A DNA stretch of 64,000 nt, taken from assembly GCF_003390335.1 (NCBI RefSeq), contig NZ_QUOU01000001.1:3100001-3164000 (forward strand). Reading direction: 5' to 3'. The stretch's first letter is position 1, and every line of letters starts with the position of its first letter. Position numbers and translations under genes: made by a program. Of the stretch, positions 43,790 to 53,252 are shown one piece after another. Origin of the DNA: Thalassotalea euphylliae. Lineage in GTDB: Bacteria > Pseudomonadota > Gammaproteobacteria > Enterobacterales > Alteromonadaceae. The notes under the pieces were generated by a model, which was given only the letters and a program-made list of their open reading frames with translations, made no database searches and was not told where the DNA came from.

Positions 43790-45301
43790 CTATGGGCTGT
43801 TATGCCACTCAACGGTGAATAGGGTGTCTTCACTGGCTTGCTCTTTTGGCAAGAAAGGCTGACAGACAAAGTAATTTGGAATGCCGACTAACGCAGGCTC
43901 ACTTGCTTCACGGTTAACACCTTCGTTAGCATCGTGATAAGCATAAATAAAAGGTAAACGCTTGCGCTGCCAAGTGGGGATATTGAGCTCTTGCAGCACT
44001 TTTTTCATTGAACGAGAATGGTTGCGATAATCTGGCAATATCTTAGGGTTGGTATGGGAGAACTTGATAGCTAAGTTGGTGACTGATTTAGGCAAGCTCA
44101 TAACAAGCGCTCCCTGCCCTTTATTTAAAACAGCGCTAAACACTAATTTTCCCAAGCCATCAGGTAGTTCAACGACTTGGCAGCCTTCATTCAGGCTTTC
44201 GATACTGATATTCGCACTAAAATCACTGATATCCGTAAATGCCTTAGTAAAAAACAACTGCCCTTGGAAGCGTCTTGCCCAAATATTGCCCAATTTAATT
44301 TCTGGTACTTTATCATCAGCTACGCCAAGCTGTTGATACAATTGGTTAAGCTGCGCTTGCGATGGCATTTTTACCGTCAATGATGACTGAGAAAGTGAGA
44401 CTCTTGAGGCAATAAAATGACGAATTAGGTTATTAAATCTCACTTGGCTTAGCTTGGCGAGTTTATCAATCGGCAAGCCCGTTTCTATATTTAAGCCTGT
44501 CTTGGCGTTTGCTCGTCGCGGCTGAATTTGCGTAGAGTCAGCCACTAAATTTGATAAATCCTGCTCCGCTAACGCTTCGACCAATTGCTGATTTTGTTGG
44601 CAAAGCTCGGCACTGCGCGCGGCGGCTTGGCTAAACGCTGGCCAGCGCGCCGCTATACTTGGAATAATGTCATTGCGCAGAAAATTGCGATCGTAGCGAG
44701 TATCGGCATTTGACTCATCGGTTACCCAATCTAGGTGCTGATTCGCTGCATAGGTTTCGATATCACTGCGGGAAACCGATATCAAGGGTCGACATAGCTT
44801 GTGCTGCGCTAAATCACTCTCACTTGCCATTGCCCCTAACCCTTTGACACCTGAGCCACGTTTCAATGCCAGCAACATGGTTTCTAGCTGATCATCGATA
44901 TGATGCCCTGTTAGTACTAAAGCAGGCTTTTTACTCGCAGCAGTTAACGCTTGATACCTTGCATCGCGCGCCAAGGCTTCAATACTCTCGCCACTTTCTG
45001 TTGCCAGTTTCACTTTGACTACCTTGAGCGCAACACCTCGGCGCTCGCATTCGCGCTCAGCGAACGCTTGCCAGCTATCGGCATTGGCACTTAAACCATG
45101 ATGAATATGACAAACTAATAAGTCGCGAGTGCTTGTTTTGTGCTCTACCTCAACATTAGTAGTTTGGTTTTCTTCTGTTAATGTTTGGCAAACCAAATCC
45201 AGTAGTACTTGTGAGTCAGCACCGCCGCTATAGGCAACAATCACAGGATAATCAGGGTACTTGCTAAAAAGCTGTCGAAGTGTATCGAGCGCAGAATTCA
45301 T
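43790..45301 (-). CDS. tilS: tRNA(Ile)-lysidine synthase
   Basis: TilS makes lysidine at C34 of the tRNA-Ile CAU anticodon, changing its identity. The 503-residue protein has the N-type ATP pyrophosphatase loop SGGADS (25-30), the HHIDDQLETMLLALKRGSG region and the substrate-binding C-terminal domains, with DYRNHSRSMKKVLQELNIP near residue 430. It follows accA with an intervening terminator, so it is likely transcribed from its own promoter. Its length is slightly above that of E. coli TilS (432). Confidence 0.94.
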   Translation of the reverse strand: MNSALDTLRQLFSKYPDYPVIVAYSGGADSQVLLDLVCQTLTEENQTTNVEVEHKTSTRDLLVCHIHHGLSANADSWQAFAERECERRGVALKVVKVKLATESGESIEALARDARYQALTAASKKPALVLTGHHIDDQLETMLLALKRGSGVKGLGAMASESDLAQHKLCRPLISVSRSDIETYAANQHLDWVTDESNADTRYDRNFLRNDIIPSIAARWPAFSQAAARSAELCQQNQQLVEALAEQDLSNLVADSTQIQPRRANAKTGLNIETGLPIDKLAKLSQVRFNNLIRHFIASRVSLSQSSLTVKMPSQAQLNQLYQQLGVADDKVPEIKLGNIWARRFQGQLFFTKAFTDISDFSANISIESLNEGCQVVELPDGLGKLVFSAVLNKGQGALVMSLPKSVTNLAIKFSHTNPKILPDYRNHSRSMKKVLQELNIPTWQRKRLPFIYAYHDANEGVNREASEPALVGIPNYFVCQPFLPKEQASEDTLFTVEWHNSP

Positions 45302-45344
45302 AACGGCGTCTTGGAAACTGAGAATGGGTAAAGGTTAACAATAA

Positions 45345-45370
45345 AAAAAGCGGCTTAGTAGCCGCTTTTT
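45345..45370. terminator. Terminator after accA
   Basis: Perfect 10-bp arms AAAAAGCGGC (45345-45354) and GCCGCTTTTT (45361-45370) lie between the accA stop and the tilS start, with a T run on the minus strand. Confidence 0.92.
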
Positions 45371-45443
45371 AGTGATTTGATTCGCTTTGCCTAAAATTAA
45401 TAGGCCTAGCTCGCTTTATTTGGCCTAGCTCGATTTATTTGGC

Positions 45444-46400
45444 TTAGCAGTAACCAAACGACATTAGTCGCTCGTAACGCTTTTCGATAAGCTCGTCTTT
45501 TGATAAACCTTCAAGATCTGTCAAATCGGCTTTAATGGCTTGTTTTAACATCGCCGACATTTGATCCATATCGCGGTGTGCGCCACCTAATGGCTCTTCA
45601 ACGATGTTGTCAATCAGCTCAAGCTCTTTAATGCGTTTCGCCGTAATGCCCATCGCTTCGGCCGCTGTTGACGCTTTTTCTGCAGTTTTCCACAAGATTG
45701 ACGCGCAACCTTCTGGTGAAATTACTGAGTACGTTGAATATTGCAGCATGTTCACACGGTCACCCACACCAATCGCGAGTGCACCACCAGAGCCACCTTC
45801 ACCAATGACTGTACACACAATTGGCACAGTTAAGCGCGCCATCACTTTTAAGTTACGCGCAATCGCTTCACTTTGACCGCGCTCTTCCGCGCCAACACCT
45901 GGGTAAGCACCTGGCGTGTCGATAAAAGTGATAATTGGCATATTAAAGCGCTCTGCCATTTCCATTAAACGCAAGGCTTTGCGGTAACCTTCAGGACGTG
46001 GCATTCCAAAGTTACGTTTTACTTTTTCCGTGGTTGAACGGCCTTTTTGGTGACCAATAACCATCACAGGCTTGCCATCTAAACGCGCAGTGCCACCAAC
46101 AATGGCTTTATCGTCCGCATAGGCACGGTCGCCCGCTAATTCGTCGAATTCATCAAAAATACGGCTCAGGTAGTCTTGTGTGTATGGACGCTGTGGATGG
46201 CGAGCCACACGCGCCGTTTGCCATGGGTCTAAATTTGCGTAGATTTTTTTCGTTAGTTCGTTGTTCTTATCGCGCAGTTGGCTGATTTGATCTTCTAAAT
46301 CAAGGTTTAGTTCTTGGCCGTTGTTAACCAATTGCAGCTCTTCGATTTTTTCTTCTAGTTCGGCAATCGGTTGTTCAAAGTCTAAAAAATTTAATGACAT
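45444..46400 (-). CDS. accA: Acetyl-CoA carboxylase carboxyltransferase subunit alpha
   Basis: AccA and AccD transfer the carboxyl group from biotin to acetyl-CoA, the first step of fatty acid synthesis. The 318-residue protein shows MSLNFLDFEQPIAELEEKI at its start, then RGQSEAIARNL and IGEGGSGGALAIGVGD, the oxyanion-forming glycine segment, all in family positions. The length is the standard 318-319. It follows dnaE as in E. coli. Confidence 0.97.
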   Translation of the reverse strand: MSLNFLDFEQPIAELEEKIEELQLVNNGQELNLDLEDQISQLRDKNNELTKKIYANLDPWQTARVARHPQRPYTQDYLSRIFDEFDELAGDRAYADDKAIVGGTARLDGKPVMVIGHQKGRSTTEKVKRNFGMPRPEGYRKALRLMEMAERFNMPIITFIDTPGAYPGVGAEERGQSEAIARNLKVMARLTVPIVCTVIGEGGSGGALAIGVGDRVNMLQYSTYSVISPEGCASILWKTAEKASTAAEAMGITAKRIKELELIDNIVEEPLGGAHRDMDQMSAMLKQAIKADLTDLEGLSKDELIEKRYERLMSFGYC

Positions 46401-46472
46401 ATGCGTTGGTCTACCTAACCTGTCGTTACTGATGTGAACTGTCGCTTACTTGTGCAGTCTACCAGTATTTTG

Positions 46473-49400
46473 TTATTTGAATTGCAAAGCAAGGTTTTCC
46501 TCGCCAAGCAGTTGTTTCATTTCATGCAGCAACATATCGGCAGGGGTTACCCGCCACTGCACGCCCAGCTCAAGCACCCCTTGCGCCTCTTGGCGTTTAT
46601 AGAAGACTCGTACTGGGCAAGTACCGTCTTTGTATGGCGACAATACCTGCGTAAATTGTTCGATAAAATCCGCACCGATTTGACTGCTATCAACGTTAAG
46701 ATCAAGAGATTTAACGTGATTTTCTCTGGCGTCTGCGATTGTGATTATATCTCGGCCGGACATTGTATATCCACCAGAATAATCATCAAAGCTGACCTGT
46801 CCACTACACACCAAAATTGCGTCGTTAACCAGAAGGTCTTGAAACCTATCATAATCATCTGGAAAGAGGCGCACATCAAGGCGCGCACTGCGATCATCAA
46901 GTGTGACTAACGCCCAGCGGCGACCACGTTTGTTGACCAGCACCCGTACGCCAATAACCAAGCCCACTAAGGTAGCAGACTTATCGCGCCCTGTCGGCTG
47001 AACGCCGACTAATCGGCTGGTGGCATAATGTTTAATCTCAGCAAGATAGCGATTGATGGGGTGGCCTGTTAGGTATAACCCAAGCGTTTCTTTTTCCCCT
47101 TCCAGCCATTCTTGCTCTGGCCAATGTGGTACGTCTTTAAAGGTTTGGCGAGTATCTTCTGGCTGCTCGTTAATTAAACCAAATAAATCATCTTGCCCCA
47201 GCGCTTGCGCTTTAGCATGCTGCTCTGCCGCCTTAATCGCCTCTGGTAGAGTCTCGAACATGGCTGCGCGATGTGGGCCCCCGTTTTCAGTTTTTGGCCC
47301 AAGGGCGTCCATCGCACCTGATTTTATTAATCGCTCTAAAACCCGCTTATTGGTTTTCTTGATATCGACACGGGCACAAAAATCAAATAAGTCGGCAAAC
47401 GGCCCACCGGCTTCACGCGCGGCAATTATCGCTTCAATTGGCCCTTCACCAACCCCTTTGACCGCGCCAATGCCATAAACAATTTCGTTATCATCGTTAA
47501 CGGTAAACTTGTATTGACCTGAGTTAACATCAGGCGGCAACAGAGTTAAGCCCATGTTGCTGCACTCGTCCACCAAGGTGACGATTTTATCGGTGTTATC
47601 CATATCCGCCGACATTACCGCCGCCATAAAGGGTTCAGGATAGTGAGCTTTCATCCATAGCGTTTGATAGGACACGAGTGCGTATGCCGCCGAGTGGGAT
47701 TTGTTAAAACCGTAACCCGCGAACTTTTCTACCAAATCGAAGATTTTCATCGCCAATTCGCCATCGACGCCTTGGCCTTTCGCCCCTTCTTCGAACACGG
47801 CACGCTGTTTTGCCATTTCTTCCGGCTTTTTCTTACCCATGGCACGGCGCAGCATATCCGCGCCACCGAGCGTATAACCCGCAAGTACCTGTGCAATTTG
47901 CATTACCTGCTCTTGGTAAAGAATAATGCCGTAGGTTGGTTCAAGTACCGGTTTTAGCCACTCGTGCTGCCATGTTGCATCTGGGTAAGAAACTTCTTCA
48001 CGGCCGTGCTTACGTTCGATAAAGTTATCTACCATGCCCGAATCTAGCGGCCCCGGTCTAAACAGGGCTACCAGTGCGATAATATCTTCAAAACAGTCAG
48101 GCTTTAGCTTTTCAATTAGCGCTTTCATACCCGACGATTCCAGCTGGAATACGGCGGTGGTTTGCGCTGCTAGTAGCACTTTAAAGGCATCTTTGTCGTC
48201 TAGCGGTATAGCGGCGATATCAATGGGCTGACCATCGGTTTTGGCGATTTTTTCATTCGCCATATTGATTGCCCACTGCAAGATAGTCAGGGTTCGAAGC
48301 CCAAGGAAGTCAAACTTAACCAAGCCCGCATCTTCAACGTCGTTTTTATCGAATTGAGTGACAGGGTTTTTACCTTCATCGTCACAGTAAAGCGGCGCAA
48401 AATCCGTGATCGTCGTGGGCGAGATAACCACACCACCAGCGTGTTTACCGGCATTACGTGTCGTCCCTTCCAAGATACGACACATATCAATAAGGTCTTT
48501 TACTTCCGAGTCTTGCTCGTAAATTTCAGGCAGTTTTGGCTCAACGTCAAAGGCTTTAGCGAGCGTCATGCCCGGGTCGCCCGGAATGAGCTTAGAAATG
48601 CGGTCAACAAAACCGTAGGGGTGACCTAATACTCGGCCAACATCGCGAATAACCGCTTTTGCCGCCATAGTACCGAAAGTAATAATTTGCGATACCGCAT
48701 CACGGCCATAAAGTTCGGCGGTGTGGTCGATTACTTCATCGCGGCGATCCATACAGAAATCGACATCGAAATCCGGCATCGAGATCCGCTCGGGGTTAAG
48801 GAATCGCTCAAATAGCAGGTCAAATTCTAGTGGGTCTAGGTCAGTAATTTTTAATGCGTAAGCCACGAGCGAGCCAGCACCAGAGCCACGCCCAGGCCCC
48901 ACTGGAATGTCGTTGTCCTTACTCCACTGGATAAATTCCATTACGATCAAGAAGTAACCGGGAAACCCCATATTATTGATAACGTCTAACTCGATTTTTA
49001 GGCGTTCATCATAGGGTTGACGCTTTTCCGCAAAGTCCGGCGCATCTTTATCAAATAAAAACTCTAAACGCTCTTGCAAGCCTTCTTCCGACACTTTGAC
49101 AAGGAAGTCGTCAATCTTCATCCCCTCGGTTGGGAAATCAGGCAGGAAGTATTCGCCAAGACGAACGGTGGCATTGCAGCGCTTAGCAATTTCTACCGAG
49201 TTGGCAAGTGCTTCAGGAATGTCTGAGAACAGCTCACACATTTCTTCTTCTGAGCGCAGGTATTGCTGCGGCGAGTAACGTTTAGGACGTCGCTTATCAT
49301 CAAGGGTAAAACCGTCGTGAATCGCCACGCGGATTTCGTGGGCATCGAAATCTTCAGGGTTAAGAAACACCACTTCGTTAGTGGCCACCACAGGCAAGCC

Positions 49401-49994
49401 TTGAGCACTTGCCAGCTCGACGGCTAAATGTAGGTAAGTTTCTTCGTCTTGTCGGCCAGTGCGAATCAGCTCAAGGTAGTATCTATCGGCAAAATGGGTT
49501 TGATAAAAGCTCACCATCTCAGCAACCAGTGCTTGGTTACCTTTTAACAGTGCCTTACCAACATCGCCCTCACGGCCACCAGAAAGCAAAATAATGCCTT
49601 CGGCGTGCTCAACTAACCATTTCTTATCCAGTACCGCTTTACCTTGCACATGGCCACGCAGATAAGCTTTTGAAATAAGCTCTGTCAGGTTTTTATAACC
49701 GGTATTGTCGGATGCGATCACCACAAGGCGAAACAGTTCATCTTCCAATTCATCGCTTTTTACCCAAAAATCAGTGCCGATAATCGGCTTAATACCCGCG
49801 CCATGACAACCGTGATAAAACTTTACCAAGCCACACAAGTTAGTTTGATCGCTAATACCAATCGCGGGCATATTGAGCGATTCTGCTTTGCCGATAATCG
49901 GCTTCATTTTCGCTAAGCCGTCACTCATCGAAAAGTCACTGTGGACGCGTAAGTGAATAAATTTAGGATCGCTTTGGGTTAGTGGCTCTGACAT
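46473..49994 (-). CDS. dnaE: DNA polymerase III subunit alpha
   Basis: This is the replicative polymerase catalytic subunit of 1173 residues. In order it has an N-terminal PHP domain (HLRVHSDFSMSDG), palm/fingers with the active-site PDFDVDFCMDRRDEV near residue 405, GPGRGSGAGSLVAY, a helix-hairpin-helix, and the C-terminal OB-fold region (GRRWALVTLDDRSARLDVR). It lies downstream of rnhB with a 93-bp gap and ends 72 bases before accA, the usual order. It is somewhat longer than the E. coli protein (1160). Confidence 0.97.
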   Translation of the reverse strand: MSEPLTQSDPKFIHLRVHSDFSMSDGLAKMKPIIGKAESLNMPAIGISDQTNLCGLVKFYHGCHGAGIKPIIGTDFWVKSDELEDELFRLVVIASDNTGYKNLTELISKAYLRGHVQGKAVLDKKWLVEHAEGIILLSGGREGDVGKALLKGNQALVAEMVSFYQTHFADRYYLELIRTGRQDEETYLHLAVELASAQGLPVVATNEVVFLNPEDFDAHEIRVAIHDGFTLDDKRRPKRYSPQQYLRSEEEMCELFSDIPEALANSVEIAKRCNATVRLGEYFLPDFPTEGMKIDDFLVKVSEEGLQERLEFLFDKDAPDFAEKRQPYDERLKIELDVINNMGFPGYFLIVMEFIQWSKDNDIPVGPGRGSGAGSLVAYALKITDLDPLEFDLLFERFLNPERISMPDFDVDFCMDRRDEVIDHTAELYGRDAVSQIITFGTMAAKAVIRDVGRVLGHPYGFVDRISKLIPGDPGMTLAKAFDVEPKLPEIYEQDSEVKDLIDMCRILEGTTRNAGKHAGGVVISPTTITDFAPLYCDDEGKNPVTQFDKNDVEDAGLVKFDFLGLRTLTILQWAINMANEKIAKTDGQPIDIAAIPLDDKDAFKVLLAAQTTAVFQLESSGMKALIEKLKPDCFEDIIALVALFRPGPLDSGMVDNFIERKHGREEVSYPDATWQHEWLKPVLEPTYGIILYQEQVMQIAQVLAGYTLGGADMLRRAMGKKKPEEMAKQRAVFEEGAKGQGVDGELAMKIFDLVEKFAGYGFNKSHSAAYALVSYQTLWMKAHYPEPFMAAVMSADMDNTDKIVTLVDECSNMGLTLLPPDVNSGQYKFTVNDDNEIVYGIGAVKGVGEGPIEAIIAAREAGGPFADLFDFCARVDIKKTNKRVLERLIKSGAMDALGPKTENGGPHRAAMFETLPEAIKAAEQHAKAQALGQDDLFGLINEQPEDTRQTFKDVPHWPEQEWLEGEKETLGLYLTGHPINRYLAEIKHYATSRLVGVQPTGRDKSATLVGLVIGVRVLVNKRGRRWALVTLDDRSARLDVRLFPDDYDRFQDLLVNDAILVCSGQVSFDDYSGGYTMSGRDIITIADARENHVKSLDLNVDSSQIGADFIEQFTQVLSPYKDGTCPVRVFYKRQEAQGVLELGVQWRVTPADMLLHEMKQLLGEENLALQFK

Positions 49995-50087
49995 CTAGTT
50001 GGGCTTATCTTCTCTGGTTCTTTTAGGTATGCTAAATATAGCTAAATTCTTTATTAATCAGTCACTTAGAAAAGTTAATTGAATGCC

Positions 50088-50708
50088 TTACTTGCCGCCG
50101 TTAACGATCGCAGCAACTGGCTTAAAACTTTTACGATAACAGTCTAACACGCCAAGTTCAGCTATTTTTTCAAAGTGCGCTTTGGTTGGATACCCTTTGT
50201 GTTTGGCAAAGCCAAACTCAGGGTGGAGCTTATCCAATTCAATCATATCTTTGTCGCGCTCAACCTTAGCGAGAATTGACGCGGCACTAATTTCGGCAAC
50301 ACGGGCATCACCTTTCACCACCGCCTGTGATGGAATGCCTAACTCTGGGCAGCGATTACCATCAATCAACACATAATCTGGCGTGACTTTTAAATCAGCT
50401 ACCGCGCGCTGCATCGCCAGCATGGTAGCGTGCAGGATGTTAATGGTATCAATTTCTTCTGGCGTTGCACGGCCAATCGCCCAAGCAACCGCCTTTTCTT
50501 TGATCTCTTCGGCAAGCAAGGCACGCTTTTTCTCAGACAATTTTTTCGAGTCCATTAACCCTTCGATAGGGTTGTCCATATCTAAAATCACCGCAGCAGT
50601 AACCACATCACCGACTAATGGGCCTCGCCCGACTTCATCAACACCCGCAATACAGTATGCAACGGGATATTCAAACGGTGGTAATTCGGCTTTTTTACGG
50701 GTTGTCAT
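50088..50708 (-). CDS. rnhB: Ribonuclease HII
   Basis: RNase HII removes ribonucleotides and RNA primers from DNA. The 206-residue protein has the DEVGRGPLVGDVVTAAVIL motif (first catalytic Asp/Glu), ILHATMLAMQRAV, and later D in VLIDG. I chose the ATG at 50708; a TTG at 50741 would add 11 residues but overlaps the hairpin after lpxB. It is co-oriented with lpxB and dnaE as in other gammaproteobacteria. Confidence 0.94.
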   Translation of the reverse strand: MTTRKKAELPPFEYPVAYCIAGVDEVGRGPLVGDVVTAAVILDMDNPIEGLMDSKKLSEKKRALLAEEIKEKAVAWAIGRATPEEIDTINILHATMLAMQRAVADLKVTPDYVLIDGNRCPELGIPSQAVVKGDARVAEISAASILAKVERDKDMIELDKLHPEFGFAKHKGYPTKAHFEKIAELGVLDCYRKSFKPVAAIVNGGK

Positions 50709-50743
50709 AGTTAGACTTCTATTGAAAATATGGGTTAACAAAT

Positions 50744-50763
50744 AAGGGCGCTACTGCGCCCTT
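50744..50763 (-). terminator. Hairpin between lpxB and rnhB
   Basis: Perfect arms AAGGGCGC (50744-50751) and GCGCCCTT (50756-50763) lie 32 bases past the lpxB stop. The T run behind it is short, so it may attenuate rather than end transcription into rnhB. Confidence 0.65.
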
Positions 50764-50795
50764 GATAATAAATGCACTACGCCAAGGTGATAACG

Positions 50796-52010
50796 CTATG
50801 CCTGCACCAAATCAAGTACAGCATTAGCGGCTTGCTGGCTGGCATCTTGTTTGAGCGTTAAATGAATATCGGTAAATGCTTGATTAAGCGACGATTGATC
50901 TTGATACAATCGCTCTTTCAGCAGTGGCACAATATGCTCAGGTGTCACATCATCTTGTAAAAGCTCAGGCACTAGAGCTTTATCGGCAAGCAAGTTAGGC
51001 AGCGAGAAGTGTTTTAACTTCACCATGATCTTGCCCATTTGATAAGTTAGCCAGTTAAAGCGATAAGTGATCACCATAGGGCGTTTAATTAATGCCGCTT
51101 CTAGCGTGACTGTACCTGATGCGGTCAGCAAACAATCGCTGGCGGCCATGACCGCTTGGGTCTTGCCAATATACAGTTTGATGGGCAGCTCTGGCGCGAT
51201 TTCTTGGTGAAGCGCATTAAATTGCTCAGCACGCTTTTCTGAAATCATCGGCACCACAAAGGTTAATGCGGGATCTTCTGCCAATAATTGCTTGGCCGAT
51301 TGTAAAAACGGCTCAACTAAACGCGACAGCTCACCACCACGGCTGCCCGGCATTAAAGCCAACACTTTGCCTGATTGCTCAAGCCCAAGTTCTGCTCTCG
51401 CCGCTGCTTTATCCGAGACCAACGGGATGTCATCTGCTAACGAATGCCCGACAAACTGACAAGGTACTTGGTATTTATCGTAAAACGCTTTTTCAAATGG
51501 CAATAAGGCAAGCACTAAATTCGTTGCTGCTTGCACTTTAAAAACGCGCTTTTCACGCCATGCCCAAACTGACGGGCTCACATAGTGAACGGTTTTAATG
51601 CCTGCTGTTTTTAAACGCTGCTCAAGTGTCAGGTTAAAATCTGGCGCATCTATACCGATAAATACATCTGGCTTGTTTTGAGTAAAATATTCGGTCAGTG
51701 ACTTGCGAATATGCAGCAGTCGGCGAATGCGACCGAGCACTTCAACAATGCCCATCACCGCCAGCTCTTCCATGGCATAAAGGCTCTCAAAACCAAGGGC
51801 ATTCATTTTCGCGCCACCAATCCCAATAAATTTAGCATTGGGCTGCTTTTCAAGAATGGCCTTCATCAAGCCTTCACCTAAGGTGTCACCCGAGTGCTCG
51901 CCAACGACGATAGCAATGATGGGAGAGTTCGGCAGAGACTTATTTTGAGGCTTTTGTTTAGAATCAGGACCAGCCGAATCGCTGGTCACTTGAGAAGATG
52001 AATTCGACAT
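50796..52010 (-). CDS. lpxB: Lipid-A-disaccharide synthase
   Basis: LpxB (GT19) joins lipid X and UDP-diacylglucosamine to the lipid A disaccharide at the inner membrane. The 404-residue protein has a low-complexity Ser/Lys head of about 28 residues, then IAIVVGEHSGDTLGE, the GIDAPDFNL and SPSVWAWRE motifs, and MPGSRGGE. The N-terminal extension is unusual, so an internal start is possible. It lies 14 bases downstream of lpxA. Confidence 0.95.
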   Translation of the reverse strand: MSNSSSQVTSDSAGPDSKQKPQNKSLPNSPIIAIVVGEHSGDTLGEGLMKAILEKQPNAKFIGIGGAKMNALGFESLYAMEELAVMGIVEVLGRIRRLLHIRKSLTEYFTQNKPDVFIGIDAPDFNLTLEQRLKTAGIKTVHYVSPSVWAWREKRVFKVQAATNLVLALLPFEKAFYDKYQVPCQFVGHSLADDIPLVSDKAAARAELGLEQSGKVLALMPGSRGGELSRLVEPFLQSAKQLLAEDPALTFVVPMISEKRAEQFNALHQEIAPELPIKLYIGKTQAVMAASDCLLTASGTVTLEAALIKRPMVITYRFNWLTYQMGKIMVKLKHFSLPNLLADKALVPELLQDDVTPEHIVPLLKERLYQDQSSLNQAFTDIHLTLKQDASQQAANAVLDLVQA

Positions 52011-52024
52011 TTTCGTGAGATAAA

Positions 52025-52795
52025 TTAACGAATAATGCCGCGTTGCGAGCTTTTAATAAACGCGGCAAAGTCATTGACGGCTTCATGGTCTTTGGCTAAT
52101 TCGTTTACACCCACTAGTGCGTCATCCACATTTAGGCCTTTGCGGTACACTTCTTTGTAAGCGCGGCGAATGGCTAAAATCGTTTCTTTAGCAAAACCAC
52201 GGCGCTTTAAGCCTTCTGAGTTTAAGCCAAACGGCGAAGCGCCATGCCCTGATGCCATCACGAAAGGCGGCACATCTTTGAGCACAAGTGAGTTGGCGGC
52301 AATAAAGCTGTGTGCGCCAATGTGGCAGAACTGATGAACGCCTACCATACCACCTAAAATCGCCCAGTCGCCTACGTGCACATGGCCAGCAATAGAAGCG
52401 TTGTTCGCCATAATACAGTTGCTGCCGACCATGCAGTCATGAGCAACATGAGTGTAAGCCATAAACAGGTTGTTACTGCCAATTTGTGTCAGGCTATTGT
52501 CTTGAATCGTGCCACGGTGAATCGTACAACACTCACGGAAGGTATTGTTATCACCAATAATCAGTTGCGTTGGCTCACCTGCGTATTTTAAATCTTGGCA
52601 ATCTTCACCTATGGTGGCGAACTGGTAAATCGTGTTGCCTTTGCCAATCGTGGTTGGCCCTTTAATCACAACATTCGAGCGAATATCACAGTTATCGCCA
52701 ATGACGACATCCTTGCCAATATACGTCCAAGGTCCAATGGAAACGTTTTCACCTATTTGAGCACCTGGCTCGATAATCGCTTGTTCGTGGATCAC
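52025..52795 (-). CDS. lpxA: UDP-N-acetylglucosamine acyltransferase
   Basis: LpxA adds a hydroxyacyl chain from ACP to UDP-GlcNAc, starting lipid A synthesis. The 256-residue protein has hexapeptide repeats forming a left-handed beta helix (from IHEQAIIEPGAQIGENVSIG to about residue 190), the catalytic His in YTHVAHDC and a helical C-terminus. The length is close to E. coli LpxA (262). It starts 3 bases after the fabZ stop and is probably co-translated with its neighbours. Confidence 0.96.
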   Translation of the reverse strand: MIHEQAIIEPGAQIGENVSIGPWTYIGKDVVIGDNCDIRSNVVIKGPTTIGKGNTIYQFATIGEDCQDLKYAGEPTQLIIGDNNTFRECCTIHRGTIQDNSLTQIGSNNLFMAYTHVAHDCMVGSNCIMANNASIAGHVHVGDWAILGGMVGVHQFCHIGAHSFIAANSLVLKDVPPFVMASGHGASPFGLNSEGLKRRGFAKETILAIRRAYKEVYRKGLNVDDALVGVNELAKDHEAVNDFAAFIKSSQRGIIR

Positions 52796-52798
52796 AAC

Positions 52799-53251
52799 TT
52801 ATCTCTCTCGTCTAGCACACATTAAATCTGCGCTACAAACCACTTTGTCATTTACGCGTGCTTCACCATAGAACTTCCACATGCCACGGCGTTCTTTGAG
52901 AAATTCTACGTGTAAGTGCATGGTATCACCCGGCACTACGGGTCTTTTGAATTTGGCGTTGTCAATTGACGCAAACAAGTACATTTCGCCTTCGTTACGC
53001 CCTTCGGTAGATTTAAAGCCGAGCACACCTGTTGCTTGCGCCAAGCTCTCTAAAATCATGACACCAGGGAAGATGGAGTAACCTGGGAAGTGACCTGTAA
53101 ACACCGGCTCATTCACGGTTACGTTCTTAATCGCATGTAACCATTGACCAGGTTCGAAATCGACTACGCGATCAATTAATAACATCGGGTAACGGTGTGG
53201 AATTAAGGATTGAATCTCTTCCACATCAATTGTGTTTGGTTGTCGTTCCAA
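52799..53251 (-). CDS. fabZ: 3-hydroxyacyl-ACP dehydratase FabZ
   Basis: FabZ dehydrates 3-hydroxyacyl-ACP in fatty acid elongation and competes with LpxA/LpxD for the same hydroxyacyl-ACP. The 150-residue hot-dog protein has catalytic H54 (GHFPGYSIFPG) and E68 (MILESLAQA), at the same positions as in E. coli, and HRYPMLLIDRV. One base separates it from lpxD and 3 from lpxA, so all three are made from one message. Confidence 0.96.
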   Translation of the reverse strand: MERQPNTIDVEEIQSLIPHRYPMLLIDRVVDFEPGQWLHAIKNVTVNEPVFTGHFPGYSIFPGVMILESLAQATGVLGFKSTEGRNEGEMYLFASIDNAKFKRPVVPGDTMHLHVEFLKERRGMWKFYGEARVNDKVVCSADLMCARRER

Positions 53252-53252
53252 C